This document shows, piece after piece, positions 44,948-55,921 of a DNA stretch of 64,000 bases. The notes beneath the pieces were generated by a model that saw only the letters and a program-made list of their open reading frames with translations, did not search any database and was not told the origin of the DNA. The stretch is from the NCBI RefSeq assembly GCF_018294505.1, contig NC_057810.1, positions 202,758,113 to 202,822,112 on the forward strand, written 5' to 3'. This DNA is from Triticum aestivum. Its lineage: Eukaryota; Streptophyta; Magnoliopsida; Poales; Poaceae. Both the position numbers and the translations under genes were made by a program. Position 1 is the first letter of the stretch. Each line of letters starts with the position of its first letter.

Positions 44948-46100
44948 AACTTCAAAAAAAATACCGGGCGTTGAACTTTATAGATTTTTCCTTCTTCCTC
45001 CCGCTCGACCGTGAGTACTGTACTAACAACTTGTCTAATGGCTGCAATGTAAAGCAGTAAAGGCTCTTTGTTGATTGGTGCAGCAAGCACCGGCTGGGTG
45101 GAAAGCAGGGCTTTGAGCTCTGCGAACTCTGCGTCAGCTTCATCAGTCCACTCGAATTTATCATATTTCTTCATCAATCGGTAAAGAGGTAAGGCCTTTT
45201 CACCGAGATGAGAAATGAATCGACTCAAGGCGTCCAGACAACCAGTAAGCTTTTGAACGTCGTACACACGCACAGGGCGTTTCATCCAGAGGATGGCGCT
45301 GACTTTCTCTGGGTTCGCGTCGATCCCTCGTTCGGAAATGAGGAAACAGAGCAGCTTTCCACCTGGGACTCCGAATGTGCACTTTGATGGATTAAGCTTG
45401 ATATCGTACCTTCTTAGGTTGGCAAAGGTCTCTGCGAGGTCAGTCAGTAGGTCGGAACCTTTACGCGATTTAACCACAATGTCATCCATATATGCCTCCA
45501 CATTCCGACTGATTTGAGTGAGCAGGCACTTCTGAATCATCCTCATGAATGTGGCGCCAGCATTTTTGAGACAAAATAGCATGGTGATATAGCAAAAGCA
45601 CCCGAATGGGGTGATGAAAGCCGTTTTTATTTCATCGGGACCATACAATCGAATCTGATGATACCTAGAATATGCATTTAGAAAATAAAAGCGCTCACAT
45701 CCCGCAGTCGAGTCAACAATCTGATCGATGCGGGGGAGAGGGAAATGATCCTTCGGGTAGGCCCGATTGATATGCTTGAAATCGATGCACATATGAAGTG
45801 AATCGTCCTTCTTGGGGATCATGACTACATTGGCAAGCCACTCGGAGTGGTAGATCTCTCGGATGAACTCCGCCGCTAGAAGCCGAGCCACTTCCTCGCC
45901 AATTGCCTTTCTCTTCTGCACGGCGGACCGCCGAAGGTGCTCTTTGATGGGTTTTGCCTTCGGATCAACACGCAATTGATGCTCAGCTAGTACCCTGGGT
46001 ACACCCGGCATGTCAGAAGGTTTCCATGCGAAGATGTCCCAGTTCTCATGGAGGAACTAGATGAGCGCTTCTTCCTATTTGTTGTTGAGTGTTGTTGAGA
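44944..46100 (-). pseudogene. Element C reverse transcriptase, catalytic Asp lost
   Basis: The ORF from 46011 (355 residues) carries the palm motifs VVMIPKKD, the YMDD box at residues 174-177 (45481-45492) and FLNAYSRYHQI. The last normally reads FLDAYSGYHQI; the first catalytic aspartate is Asn at residue 112 (codon 45676-45678), a G-to-A change next to a second G-to-A change (Gly to Arg). The enzyme would copy element RNA into cDNA, but this copy should be inactive even if expressed. It continues upstream of 46011 without the ATG being a true start. Confidence 0.8.
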
Positions 46101-46431
46101 TATGAGTCGGTGCAGCATTGAGATCGGTCGGGTGAATATGAACCGGCTTCATTTCTCTAGACGACTGAAATGCAGAATATGTGGCAAGCTTCTTGGCTCA
46201 GAGCAAATCACTCGGGTCTGCATTCTTTTGATATTCTTGGAGTTCAACTACTGCCATTTGTGCATCGGCAATTTTAGAACCCTTCTGGAAGCATTCTTCT
46301 GCCTTCTGCCAGTTACTAGTGACTGTGATCATTCCTTTAGGGCCAGGCATCTTCAGTTTGAGGTACACGTAACATGGTCAAGCCATAAAACGTGCATAAG
46401 CAGGCCGACCCAAAATAGCGTGATAAGCACT

Positions 46432-46740
46432 CTAGAAATCCACTACTTCAAATGTCAACTTCTCCTTGCGGTAATTCTTGGAATCACCAAAAACCACGTC
46501 AAGGGCGATCTGGCCGAGTGATTCGGCTTTCTTTTCAGGGATAACACCGTGGAAACTCATATGAATTTCGCTAAGCTTGGACATCGGAATGCCCATCCCC
46601 TTCAATGTTTCAGCATAAAGGATATTCAGGCCGCTACCACCATCCATAAGCACTTTGGTCAGACGAGTGCCTTCAACCACTAGGTCGACCACCAATGCTT
46701 GCCTCCCAGGGGTGGCTATACGCGCTGGGTGATTAGACTG
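46432..46740 (-). pseudogene. Element C aspartic protease
   Basis: The motif VLMDGGSGLNILY (near 46640) is the retropepsin active site in its DGG form, as in element A. The ORF from 46695 stops at 46432, before the usual LGRPAY motif, so the frame to RT is broken. Confidence 0.75.
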
Positions 46741-46764
46741 GTCGAATGTGATGGTTGTTTGTGA

Positions 46765-48850
46765 TCATTTCAGGTATGTGGTCTGCGTTGCTAGAGCAAC
46801 CATATTTACTTCTCTGTTGATAACTTTCAATCGACTTTTCCTCTCAACATCAGCAAAAATCACCGGGGTGGAATTGACCTTAGGATAACCATCATCTTCC
46901 TCGTCGTCATCATCCTTGTCCGACTCCTTTTCCTTCTCGGTGGGTTGTTTCTCTCGGAATTGTTGGATCAGGAGTCGACATTGCTGAGTGGTGTGCTTAG
47001 GATAAATCAGATTACCCTCTTCATCCTTCTTCGTATGAATATGACACAGTAAATCCAACACATCATTGCCCGCTTGATCTTTTACCTTTTCAGGGGTCCA
47101 GGGCCCTTTAGGTTTTCCTTTAAACTTTCCTTGAACTACTGCTGCAATTTCACCAGGCGTTGCAGGTTCCGCCTTGCGTTTTTATTTCCGACTGGAATTA
47201 CCTCCGCCGGCATCTTGGCCAACTGGTTTTCCCTTTCCACTACGCAGTCGATCCTCTTCTTCTCCATTAGCGTATCGGGTGGCTATTTCCATCATCCGAG
47301 TCAGGGACATATCTCCAGTCTGACTGAACTTCAGGACCAGCTCCCGATACTTAACGCCTTCCTTGAAGGTGCACACTGCTTGGTGCTCAGATACATTCTC
47401 CACCGTGTGATGCAAAGTGGTCCACCTCTGAATGTAATCCCTTAGAGTCTCACTCGGTTTCTGTACACAATGCTACAACTCTGTTAATCCTGCTGGCCGC
47501 TTGCAAGTTCTCTCGAAAGTTCTGACAAATCTCGAGCAAGCTCCTCCCAACTGAATATACTGCCTGGGGCTAACTGAGTCAACCACACTCTGGCTGATCC
47601 TTCCAACATCAGAGGAAGATGTTTCCTAGTCACTTCATCATTTCCGCCACCAATCTGCACAGCCACTCAGTAATCCTCAAGCCAAGTTTCAAGCTTGGAC
47701 TCTCCAGTGAACTTGCTGACTCCAGTTGCCAACCTGAAGTTGGGAGGAATCACTGCTGCTCTGATAGCTCTGCTGAAACATTCTGGACATGAAACGTGAA
47801 CTCTGCTGCCAGTCGGACGATCTTTGTGAGGGTCTTCTATGTGCGCTCTGTTTCGATTGACTAGACCTTGAACAAGAATAGATCTTGCATCAAATCCTGG
47901 CTCTCTTGGGTCGACCGGTACTCTGCGCTCGGCACTATGAAGGCGTCTATCATCGTATTGCCGAGGCACATATGACCCACTCCTCGGAGGAGGCGTGGGC
48001 AGCCGTTGACGGTCGTCATGGCCGAGTCGGTGATCATATTGCCCATGGTTCCTGTACTGATCCTGCTGATGCCCACGACCTCCACACCGCAGAGGCGATC
48101 TTGGGCTATGGGCCGACTGAACTGTATCCGCCACGACGGACCTGCTATGAATCATGTCCCGTGACTGGGACACTGATGTGTTCTGTTCCCCTGCTGCCCG
48201 GAGTAAAGCCCAGATCTGCATCAAACCTCTGCCAGCCTCCGACTGGGAAGGCTGAATTGACTCTGCTATACGGGCGCAGCAGTGAGATTTTAAATCAGAG
48301 TGCGGTATACCTTAGGTTGAGGCGGAAAAAGCTGTTGTCGACTGGACTCGGGGATCCGCTCCCGAGCGCGCTCGTCGAGTGCATGCTGAAGGTTCTCCAG
48401 TCGAGTACGCTCGGCCAAATTGGCCAGGCGCACCTCTTCCAAGGCCTGAGCCTCAGGGGTTTCCCCAATGATGGGCGTGTGAAGTGCATCCATGTTGCAG
48501 CGACGAAGTTCTTCCCTCTGCTGCGAAGAGAGGGGTTCGGGACGGTACTCCTCGTGAACACACGACGGATCGCCGCCACCATTACCGCCATCATCACGGT
48601 GGAAGCCAGGCGGACTATGCGGTCCGTCGACCATTAAAACATCAGCCGCAGGGTCGCTTCTATCGCACTCGGATATGGTCTCGACGGAGCCAGTCGCCAG
48701 ATCGAACATGCCATAGAGAGTTTCGTCGGGCTCGATTGCCACGACTTGATGTGTGGCCGAATGACGAGCCACCGCAAGTTTCACCCACCGCCGAAGCCGT
48801 GACCGATCGGATCGCTTGCGATGGCAAACAGCGGGGAGAGAAGACACCAT
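46765..48850 (-). pseudogene. Element C gag
   Basis: The ATG at 48850-48848 starts a variable N-terminal part with a heptad-like stretch (LANLAERTRLENLQHALDE). The gag core (FRLATGVSKFTGE, PLMLEGSARVWLTQLAPG, DMSLTRMMEIATRYANGEEE) lies between 47720 and 47240, and a linker with HTTQQCRLL is near 46970. Breaks: a frameshift near 48290, TGA at 47667-47669 where relatives read Arg, and a further frameshift near 47490. It would form the virus-like particle. Confidence 0.75.
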
Positions 48851-48933
48851 GGAAGCCGACCAATACTGGGTCGACGGTTGCCGGAGAAGGACGCCGCATA
48901 CGCACGCATGAATGTGCATAGCCCCTAGAATGG

Positions 48934-49458
48934 TGTTGGGGATATAACTATTAAGGGTAAACCGCCCAGGAGGGGCCAGTTCACCCTCAGCTACATTGAA
49001 GCCCATAAAGATCCAGAAGATGGCGCTTTATGGATGAAGCTTAGAGGCCCAGAGCCCAAAGTCGGATTAGGGCCCATAGTTGTAAACCTCTATGATTGTA
49101 TAACTTGTGTTGTAAGTTAGGAAAGGGGAGACCGAGCCGAACTCTTGTCTGAGCCGGCCTCGGGACTCTGTAGACCGGTCGGGCGTCAACCTGTGTATAT
49201 AAAGGGACGACCCGATGGCGGTTCAGGGACAAGAAACAACAAACTCGAGACCCAGGCAAAGCGTATTTGCTCCCTGGTCATCGAAACCCAATCAATTCCA
49301 TCACAACTAGACGTAGGCTTTTACCTTCATCGTAAGGGGCCGAACTAGTATAAACTCTCGTGTCCTTTGTCCGGTTTAACCCCTTCAAGCTAACCTGTCG
49401 CGATGGCTCCATGACTAAGTCCTTTCATGAGGACATCTGACGTGATATTTCCACGACA
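48934..49458 (+). repeat. Element D 5' LTR
   Basis: 525 bp from TGTTGGGGATATAAC to TTTCCACGACA. TATATAAA at 49196-49203 is the core promoter, and the primer binding site begins three bases after the end. Confidence 0.75.
49196..49203 (+). promoter_or_regulatory. TATA box of element D LTR
   Basis: TATATAAA followed by GGGACG, about 255 bases before the LTR end. Confidence 0.6.
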
Positions 49459-49460
49459 GT

Positions 49461-49478
49461 TGGCGCCCACCGTGGGGC
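49461..49478 (+). other. Primer binding site of element D
   Basis: TGGCGCCCACCGTGGGGC, two bases after the LTR. This motif is common in cereal Tat-type elements; I do not assign the tRNA. Confidence 0.65.
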
Positions 49479-49486
49479 TATTGCAC

Positions 49487-50998
49487 GATGGTTTCGAGTT
49501 CTTGAAGGGAAGCTTTGAAGGACTCAAAGGGTACGCGGTTGGCCGGATGAACAAGAGTTGTCACGGCAAGCTCTACATCAATGACGAAGGATGGGGCCCT
49601 GAGGCCGGGTACGGGTATCGGGTCCCCTTTGGCGGAATTCATGTCTTCATCGGCAAGATTGGCAAACCGGGCCCTGAGCCGGACATTTGCACCGACCTCG
49701 TCGAGACGGCTCAGCGTGCGAGTCCTGCCTGGATTAAGCCCTCCATGAAGCGTGCGTTCGTAGGATTTGTCCATGGGATCGGATCTGAACCGGTGTCCGA
49801 AGGTGAGACGGCCGTTTATTCCGATGGCGAGTCATCCACCGGTGAAACCGAGTCCCTGTACCAGGTTCATGATGGTGTGTTTGAAGGATATTCCGATGGT
49901 AACAATATTCTGGACCCCTTTGAACCGCCAAGTCGGGTTGCTGTTTTCATGGCCGGAACACAGCCCACCTTGCAGTCTTCATCTACAGCAGCAATGATTT
50001 CCAGATCAGCAGCCGTGGCAGGAGGCCCGGTGCGCCAGCCGGCTCAAGTTCTCTCTGGTTTGATGGATGCCTGGGCGACCTTCTTAACCACGACAGTTAC
50101 CCCGGAGATGCAGGATCAGCATAATGCGGAGGTTACCAAGCTAAAGGACCAGATAACACAGGCTAAGGAGGACCTGGCAGCTGAAGAACGGGCCGCTTTG
50201 GATGCTCAGTCACAGTAGATCCAGACGCAGAATTATCGGCTCATGTTGGATCAGAACGCGTTAAACGATGTAATGCGAAGGAAGTACCGATCTCGTATGC
50301 AGCCGGTCTTCGAAGGACTAAATCTCTTTAATACGCCGGGGGCTGGGCCGAGTAATCCGGCAGCTGCAAACCGGACCGACGCACCTAGGGCAGCGCCGGA
50401 TCAACCACGGATGACGAATCCGCCTCGTCGAACGGATAACCTGCCGCAATGCGTATCAACACCACCGTGTCACTTTTCTAGCCCTTTGGATAATATGATT
50501 GCTGCAGCATCTCGCCTGGCAGCTATTCCAATGGAGGGCGATTCACTGGCGGCGATTGAGACGCGGCGGGCCAGAGATCTTCTTCAAACCACCGTTGTGT
50601 AGTAGCAGGCTTATTCTTATAGCCGGGACAGAATTCATTCAACCCCCCGTCCGAGCAAAAGCTATAGCAGGCACATAGATGAACCGGACGTGTCTAGCAG
50701 TGCACGGTGCCGTAATGCCCCTCAAGGACCCAATTTGGCGCACGGTGAGGCAAATGCTTAGGACGTGGTGGATAATGGCAGAGCATGAAGGGAGGCCGCT
50801 TTAGCAGCACAATATGCGGGCCGTTATCAACTCGCCATGGTTCAGCCAGCGGTGTTAGTAGACCGAGGCACCGGGCTTGCCTTCAGTTCCTGGGGAGTCC
50901 CGTGTCTCATTCCGGCTCTCCGTAATGTGCGACTGCCCAAGGATTTCAAGGGTCCACGTAAGGTGCCTAATTACACCGCAGATCAACCACCTGAGGCG
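49487..50998 (+). pseudogene. Element D gag (truncated by element E)
   Basis: Open from the leader to TAG at 50216-50218, then again to a double TAG at 50600-50605, with further stops before 50998. The first part is glycine-rich and acidic and has a heptad-like segment (AEVTKLKDQITQAKEDLAAE, near 50130-50190). Near the break the segment VRLPKDFKGP resembles the start of the gag core of Tat-type elements. No good ATG fits the start; the first in-frame Met after the primer binding site is near 49546. Confidence 0.6.
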
Positions 50999-52630
50999 TG
51001 ATATGTCTCCAATGTATCTATAATTTTTGATTGCTCCATGCTACTTTATCTACTATTTTAGGCAATATTGGGCTTTATTATCCACTTTTATATTATTTTT
51101 GGGACTAACCTATTAACCGGAGGGCCAGCCCAGATTTGTTGTTTTATGCCTATTTCAGTGTTTCGAGGAAGAGGAATATCAGACGGAGTCAAAACGGAAC
51201 GAAATCAACTGGAGAAGTTATTTTTGGAAGGAAAGTAACCTGATGGACTTGGAGTGCATGTCAGGGGAGTCCCGGGCTGCCCACGAGGGTGGGGGGCGCG
51301 CCCCCTCCCCCTGGGTGTGCCCCCTGGCTCGTGAGCACCCCGGAGGTCCACCGACGTACCCCTTGCACCCATAATAACCTACGTACCCTAAAACTTCCAT
51401 AACAGAAGATAGATCGGGAGTTCCGCCGCCGCAAGCCTCTGTAGCCACCAAAAACAAATCGGGACCCTGTTTCGGCACCCTGCCGGAGGGGGATCCCATC
51501 ACCGGAGGCCATCTTCATCATCCCGGTGCTATCCATGACGATGAGGGAGTAGTTCACCCTCGAAGCAGAGGGTATGTACCAGTAGCTATGTGTTTGATCT
51601 CTCTCTCTCTCTCGTGTTCTCTCTCTTGTTCCCTCTATGGCACGATCTTGATGTATCCCGAGCTTTGATATTGTAGTTGGATCTTATGATGTTTCTCCCC
51701 CTCTACTCTCTTGTGATGAATTGAGTTTCCCCTTTGAAGTTATTTTATCGGATTGAGTCTTAAAGAGAACACTTGATGTATGTCTTGCCGTGATTATCTG
51801 TGGTGACAATGGGATATCATGTGCCACTTGATGTATGTTTTGGTGACCAACTTGCGGGTTCCGCCCATGAACCTATGCATAGGGGTTGGCACACGTTCTT
51901 GACTCTCCGGTAGTAACTTTGGGGCACTCTTTGAAGTACTTTTATGTTGGTTGGATGAATCTGAGATAGTGTGATGCATATCGTATAATCATACCCACAT
52001 ATACTTGAGGTGACAATGGAGTATCTAGGTGACATTAGAGTTTTGGTTGATTTGTATCTTAAGGTGTTATTCTAGTATGAACTCTTTTATAGATCGATCT
52101 GAACGAATAACTTTGAGGTGGTTTCGTACCCTACGATAATCTCTACGTTTGTTCTCCGCTATTAGTGGCTTTGGAGTGACTCTTTGTTGCATGTTGAGGG
52201 CTTGTTATATGATCTATCTATGTTATTATTGTTGAGAGAACTTGCACTAGTGAAAGTATGAACCCTAGGCCTTGTTTCCTACCATTGCAATACCGATTAC
52301 GCTCACTTTTATCGCTCGTTACCTTGCTGTTTTTATTATTTCAGATTACAAAAACCTATATCTACTATCTATTTTGCACTTGTATCTTCATCTCTTCGCC
52401 GAACTAGTGCACATATACAATTTACCATTGTATTGGGTGTGTTGGGGACACAAGAGACTCTTTGTTATTTGGTTGCAGGGTTGCTTGAGAGAAACCATCT
52501 TCATCCTACGCCTCCTACGGATTGATAACCTTAGGTCATCCACTTGAGGGAAATTTGCTACTGTCCTACAAACATGTGCACTTGCAAGCCCAACAACGTC
52601 TACAAGAAGAAGGTTGTGTAGTAGACATCA
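50999..52630 (+). repeat. Element E 5' LTR
   Basis: 1632 bp from TGATATGTCTCC to AGTAGACATCA. It contains a CT-rich microsatellite near 51598-51632. Positions 51456-51982 match 54541-55061. Confidence 0.8.
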
Positions 52631-52640
52631 AGCTCTTTTC

Positions 52641-52658
52641 TGGCGCCGTTGCCGGGGA
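52641..52658 (+). other. Primer binding site of element E (tRNA-Asp)
   Basis: TGGCGCCGTTGCCGGGGA is the exact complement of the 3' end of plant tRNA-Asp as I recall it, ten bases after the LTR. Confidence 0.8.
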
Positions 52659-52755
52659 GGTTAGCGCTTGAAGGTATATCTTTAGATCTTGCAATCGAAT
52701 CTTTTTGTTTCTTGTTTTATCACTAGTTAAGTTTATAAAAGAAAACTACCAAAAA

Positions 52756-53520
52756 ATGGAGTTGAGTTTGTCTCATATGCTTCACCTTTTAAATATCTTT
52801 CGTGAGTATGATGGAAAGGATAATTGTGCTCAAGTGCTAGAAGAAGAATTACATAGAATTCTTGGCATAAAATATGTGAATGATGAGCATGATTGCAATG
52901 TTGTTAGTACGAATTCTTTGAATATCCATGATGCTAATGATATGCAAAGCCACAAGCTTGGGGAAGCTATGTTTGATGAAGATGATATTTTTTGTCCCCC
53001 AAGCTTTGATGAGCAAATTTACTATGATGAAAGCATGCCTCCTATCTATGATGATTATTGTGATGACACGTATGCTTTAAACAATAATGATAACCATGAA
53101 ACTTTTCATCTTGATCTTAATTTTCAATCACATGATAGTTATTTTATTGAGTTTGCTCCCACTACTATTCATGAGAAGAAATTTGCTTATGTTGAGAGTA
53201 GTAATTTTTCTATGCTTGTAGATCATGAAAAGAATGCTTTAGGTGCTGGTTATATTGTTGAATTCATTCATGATGCTACTGAAAATTATTATGAGAGAGG
53301 AACATATGCTTGTAGGAATTGCAATAATGTCAAGTTTCCTCCCTATGTGCTTAAATTCTTGAAGCTATGCTCGTGTTACCTTCCTATGCTAGTTGATTAT
53401 TGTTCCCATAAGTTGTTTTCTCACAAAACCCCTATGCATAGGAAGTGGGTTAGACTTAAATGTTCTAGTCATATGCTTCATGATGCTCACGTTATGTTTC
53501 AATTCTTATCTTTTATGTGA
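52756..53520 (+). CDS. Orphan ORF of element E (254 residues, unknown function)
   Basis: An intact ORF from ATG 52756 (an in-frame upstream ATG exists at 52705) to TGA at 53518-53520. It has no gag, protease, RT or integrase motif that I recognise. The first 30 residues could form an amphipathic helix. Residues 70-120 are strongly acidic (EDD, YDDYCDD). The C-terminal part is richer in Cys and His: CRNC at 186-189, CSC at 205-207, then Cys 216 and 236 with several His. The C-terminus also has hydrophobic stretches (FLKLCSCYLPMLV). It takes the place held by gag-pol in full elements, so it may be a fast-evolving remnant or a helper protein. I cannot assign a function. Confidence 0.65.
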   Translation: MELSLSHMLHLLNIFREYDGKDNCAQVLEEELHRILGIKYVNDEHDCNVVSTNSLNIHDANDMQSHKLGEAMFDEDDIFCPPSFDEQIYYDESMPPIYDDYCDDTYALNNNDNHETFHLDLNFQSHDSYFIEFAPTTIHEKKFAYVESSNFSMLVDHEKNALGAGYIVEFIHDATENYYERGTYACRNCNNVKFPPYVLKFLKLCSCYLPMLVDYCSHKLFSHKTPMHRKWVRLKCSSHMLHDAHVMFQFLSFM

Positions 53521-54540
53521 GCATCATTGCCATCATCATGTCTAGCTAGAAAGGCATTAAAGAAAAGCGCTTGTTGGGAGACAACCCAATATTTATCCTT
53601 ACTGTTTTTGTGTGTACACATGATTATGCTACTGTATTAATCATGTTTTATATCTTTTGTTTCAATAAAGTGCCAAGTAGAACCTTTGGGAAGACTTGGG
53701 TGAAGTTTATATGATCTTGCTGTGAAAAACAGAAACTTTAGCGCTCACGAGTTTAGCTGCCATTTTTTACTGGAGAGTGCTTTTAGGTTGATTATTTTTG
53801 CAGATGATTAATAGACAAATTACTCAGGTCCAGCAATTTATTTCATAATTTTTGGGTTTCCAGAAGTATACGTTTTATACAGATTAATACATACTGTTCT
53901 GTTTTTGACAGATTCTGTTTTCTATGTGTTGTTTGCTTATTTTGATGAATCTATGAGTAGTATCGGAGGGTATGAACCATAGAGAAGTTAGAATACAGTA
54001 GATATTACACCAATATGAATTTAGAATGAGTTAATTACAGTACCTAAGTGGTGGTTTTATTTTCTATACTAACAGAGCTTACGAGTTTTGTTTTGAGTTT
54101 TGTGTGGTTGAAGTTTTCAAGTTTTGGTTAAAGATTCGATGGACTATGGAATAAGGAGTGGAAAGAGCCTAAGCTTGGGGATGCCCAAGGCACCCCAAGG
54201 TAATATTCAAGTAAAACCAAGCAACTAAGCTTGGGGATGCCCTGGAAGGCATCCCCTCTTTCGTCTTCGTTCATCGGTAACTTTACTTGGAGCTATATTT
54301 TTATTCACCACATGATATGTGTTTTGCTTGGAGCGTCAATTTCTTTTGTTAGTTTTTGCTTGCTGTTAGTTAGAATGGTGTTTTGCCTCTTTAGTTCAAT
54401 AAAAAAAGTCAAGGATAGCCTTTTCCATGCTTATTTTGCTAGTATGCATGTTGCTGTTTGAAAACAGAAAGTTTACCGCTGTTGCAAAAATTCCCTAGAA
54501 AATTCAGAGAATGGTCTAACGTTGAATCCATGGGCTCAAC
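53521..54540 (+). mobile_element. Element E 3' noncoding internal region
   Basis: Shares blocks with 4960-5800 of element B. Two adjacent hairpins lie at 54174-54199 and 54233-54256. The internal end is deleted at 54540, with the junction to LTR sequence marked by the two-base overlap AC. Confidence 0.65.
54174..54256 (+). other. Paired RNA hairpins of element E
   Basis: Hairpin 1 (54174-54199): CTTGGGG and CCCCAAG plus TGCC and GGCA, an 11-bp stem with one bulged A and loop CAA. Hairpin 2 (54233-54256): GGGGATGCC and GGCATCCCC, a perfect 9-bp stem with loop CTGGAA. Hairpin 2 is conserved in element B. Confidence 0.6.
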
Positions 54541-55061
54541 AAATCGGGACCCTGTTCCGGCACCCTGCCGGAGGGGGATCCCATCACCGGAGGCCATCTT
54601 CATCACCCCGGCGCTATCCATGATGAGGAGGGAGTAGTTCACCCTCGGGGCTGAGGGTATGTACCGGTAGCTATGTGTTTGATCTCTCTCTCGTGTTCTC
54701 TCTCGTGTTCCCTCTATGGCACGATCTTGATGTATCCCGAGCTTTGCTATTGTAGTTGGATCTTATGATGTTTCTCCCCCTCTACTCTCTTGTGATGAAT
54801 TGAGTTTCCCCTTTGAAGTTATTTTATCGGATTGAGTCTTTATGAGAACACTTGATGTATGTCTTGCCGTGATTATCTGTGGTGACAATGGGATATCATG
54901 TGCCACTTGATGTATGTTTTGGTGACCAACTTGCGGGTTCCGCCCATGAACCTATGCATAGGGGTTGGCACACGTTCTTGACTCTCTGGTAGTAACTTTG
55001 GGGCACTCTTTGAAGTACTTTTATGTTGGTTGGATGAATCTGAGATTGTGTGATGCATATC
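54541..55061 (+). repeat. Element E 3' LTR remnant
   Basis: Matches 51456-51982 of the 5' LTR with few changes. It begins after the deletion junction and is cut at 55061 by element F. ATATC at 55057-55061 would be a target-site duplication of F. Confidence 0.8.
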
Positions 55062-55870
55062 TGTAGGACCTTGAGAAGAGGTGTCTAGAGGGGGGTGATT
55101 AGACACTCAGTACCAAAGTTGCAGTTTTTAACTTCTTTAAGTTTAAGTGGAGTTTAGGCACAAATTTAACATTCACAACATATAGCAAGAAAGCATGCAA
55201 AGAGTATATGAGCAGCGGAAAGTAAAGCATGCAACTTGCAAGAATGTAAAGGGAAGGGTTTTGGAGGATTCAAACGCAATTGGAGACATGGATGTTTTTG
55301 GCGTGGTTCCGATAGGTGGTGCTATCGTACATCCACGTTGATGGAGACTTCAACCCACGAAGGGTAACGGTTGCGCGAGTCCAAGGAGGGCTCCACCCAA
55401 GAAGGGTCCACGAACAAGCAACCTTGTCTATCCCACCATGGCTGTCGCCCACGAAGGACTTGCCTCACTAGCGGTAGATCTTCACGAAGTAGGCGATCTC
55501 CTTGCCCTTACAAACTCCTTGGTTCAACTCCACAATCTTGTCAGAGGCTCCCAAGGGACACCTAGCCAATCTAGGAGACACCACTCTCCAAGAAGTAACA
55601 AATGGTGCGTTGATGATGAACTCCTTGCTCTTGTGCTTCAAATGATAGTCTCCCCAACACTCAACTCTCTTTCTCATAGGATTTGGATCTGGTTGAAAGA
55701 AGATTTGAGTGGAAAGCAACTTGGGGAAGGCTAGAGATCAAGATTCATATGGTAGGAATGGAATATCTTGGCCTCAACACATGAGTAGGTGGTTCTCTCT
55801 CAGAACTGGTAAGTTGGAAGTGTAGGTTTGTTCTGATGGCTCTCTCCACGAATGAAGAGGAGGTGGAGGG

Positions 55871-55881
55871 GTATATATAGC
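55871..55881 (-). promoter_or_regulatory. TATA box of element F 3' LTR
   Basis: On the minus strand GGCTATATATACCCC, about 45 bases downstream of the dyad array. Confidence 0.6.
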
Positions 55882-55921
55882 CTCCACACAAAATCTAACC
55901 GTTACACACAACTTACCAATC

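Larger units (their letters stand above)
36024..48933 (-). mobile_element. Element C: Tat-lineage Gypsy retrotransposon with full pol and antisense gene
   Basis: The 3' LTR is at 36024-36606. The antisense gene on the plus strand (37136-40793), a 73-bp tandem array (41296-42750), integrase, RNase H, RT, protease and gag (minus strand, 42873-48850) follow in order. The element is interrupted at 48933 by element D, and its 5' LTR and primer binding site lie beyond the window. Gene order matches Tat-lineage elements (RIRE2/Grande type) known to carry an antisense ORF. All coding parts have frameshifts or stops. Confidence 0.8.
48934..50998 (+). mobile_element. Element D: 5' part of a Gypsy retrotransposon inserted in element C
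   Basis: The 5' LTR is 48934-49458, then a primer binding site and a gag-like ORF cut by element E at 50999. The rest lies beyond the window, past E and F. AATGG at 48929-48933 would be one target-site duplication. Confidence 0.7.
50999..55061 (+). mobile_element. Element E: non-autonomous Gypsy with an orphan ORF, 3' end deleted
   Basis: The 5' LTR (50999-52630), a perfect tRNA-Asp primer binding site and one intact ORF are followed by noncoding sequence. The 3' LTR survives only as 54541-55061, because a deletion removed the end of the internal region and the first 457 bp of the LTR. AGGCG at 50994-50998 would be one target-site duplication. It is interrupted at 55061 by Copia element F. 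The noncoding blocks are shared with element B, so the two families are related. Confidence 0.8.

Noticed and set aside
47885..48637. 250-codon plus-strand ORF
   Set aside because: Shadow of element C gag on the other strand.
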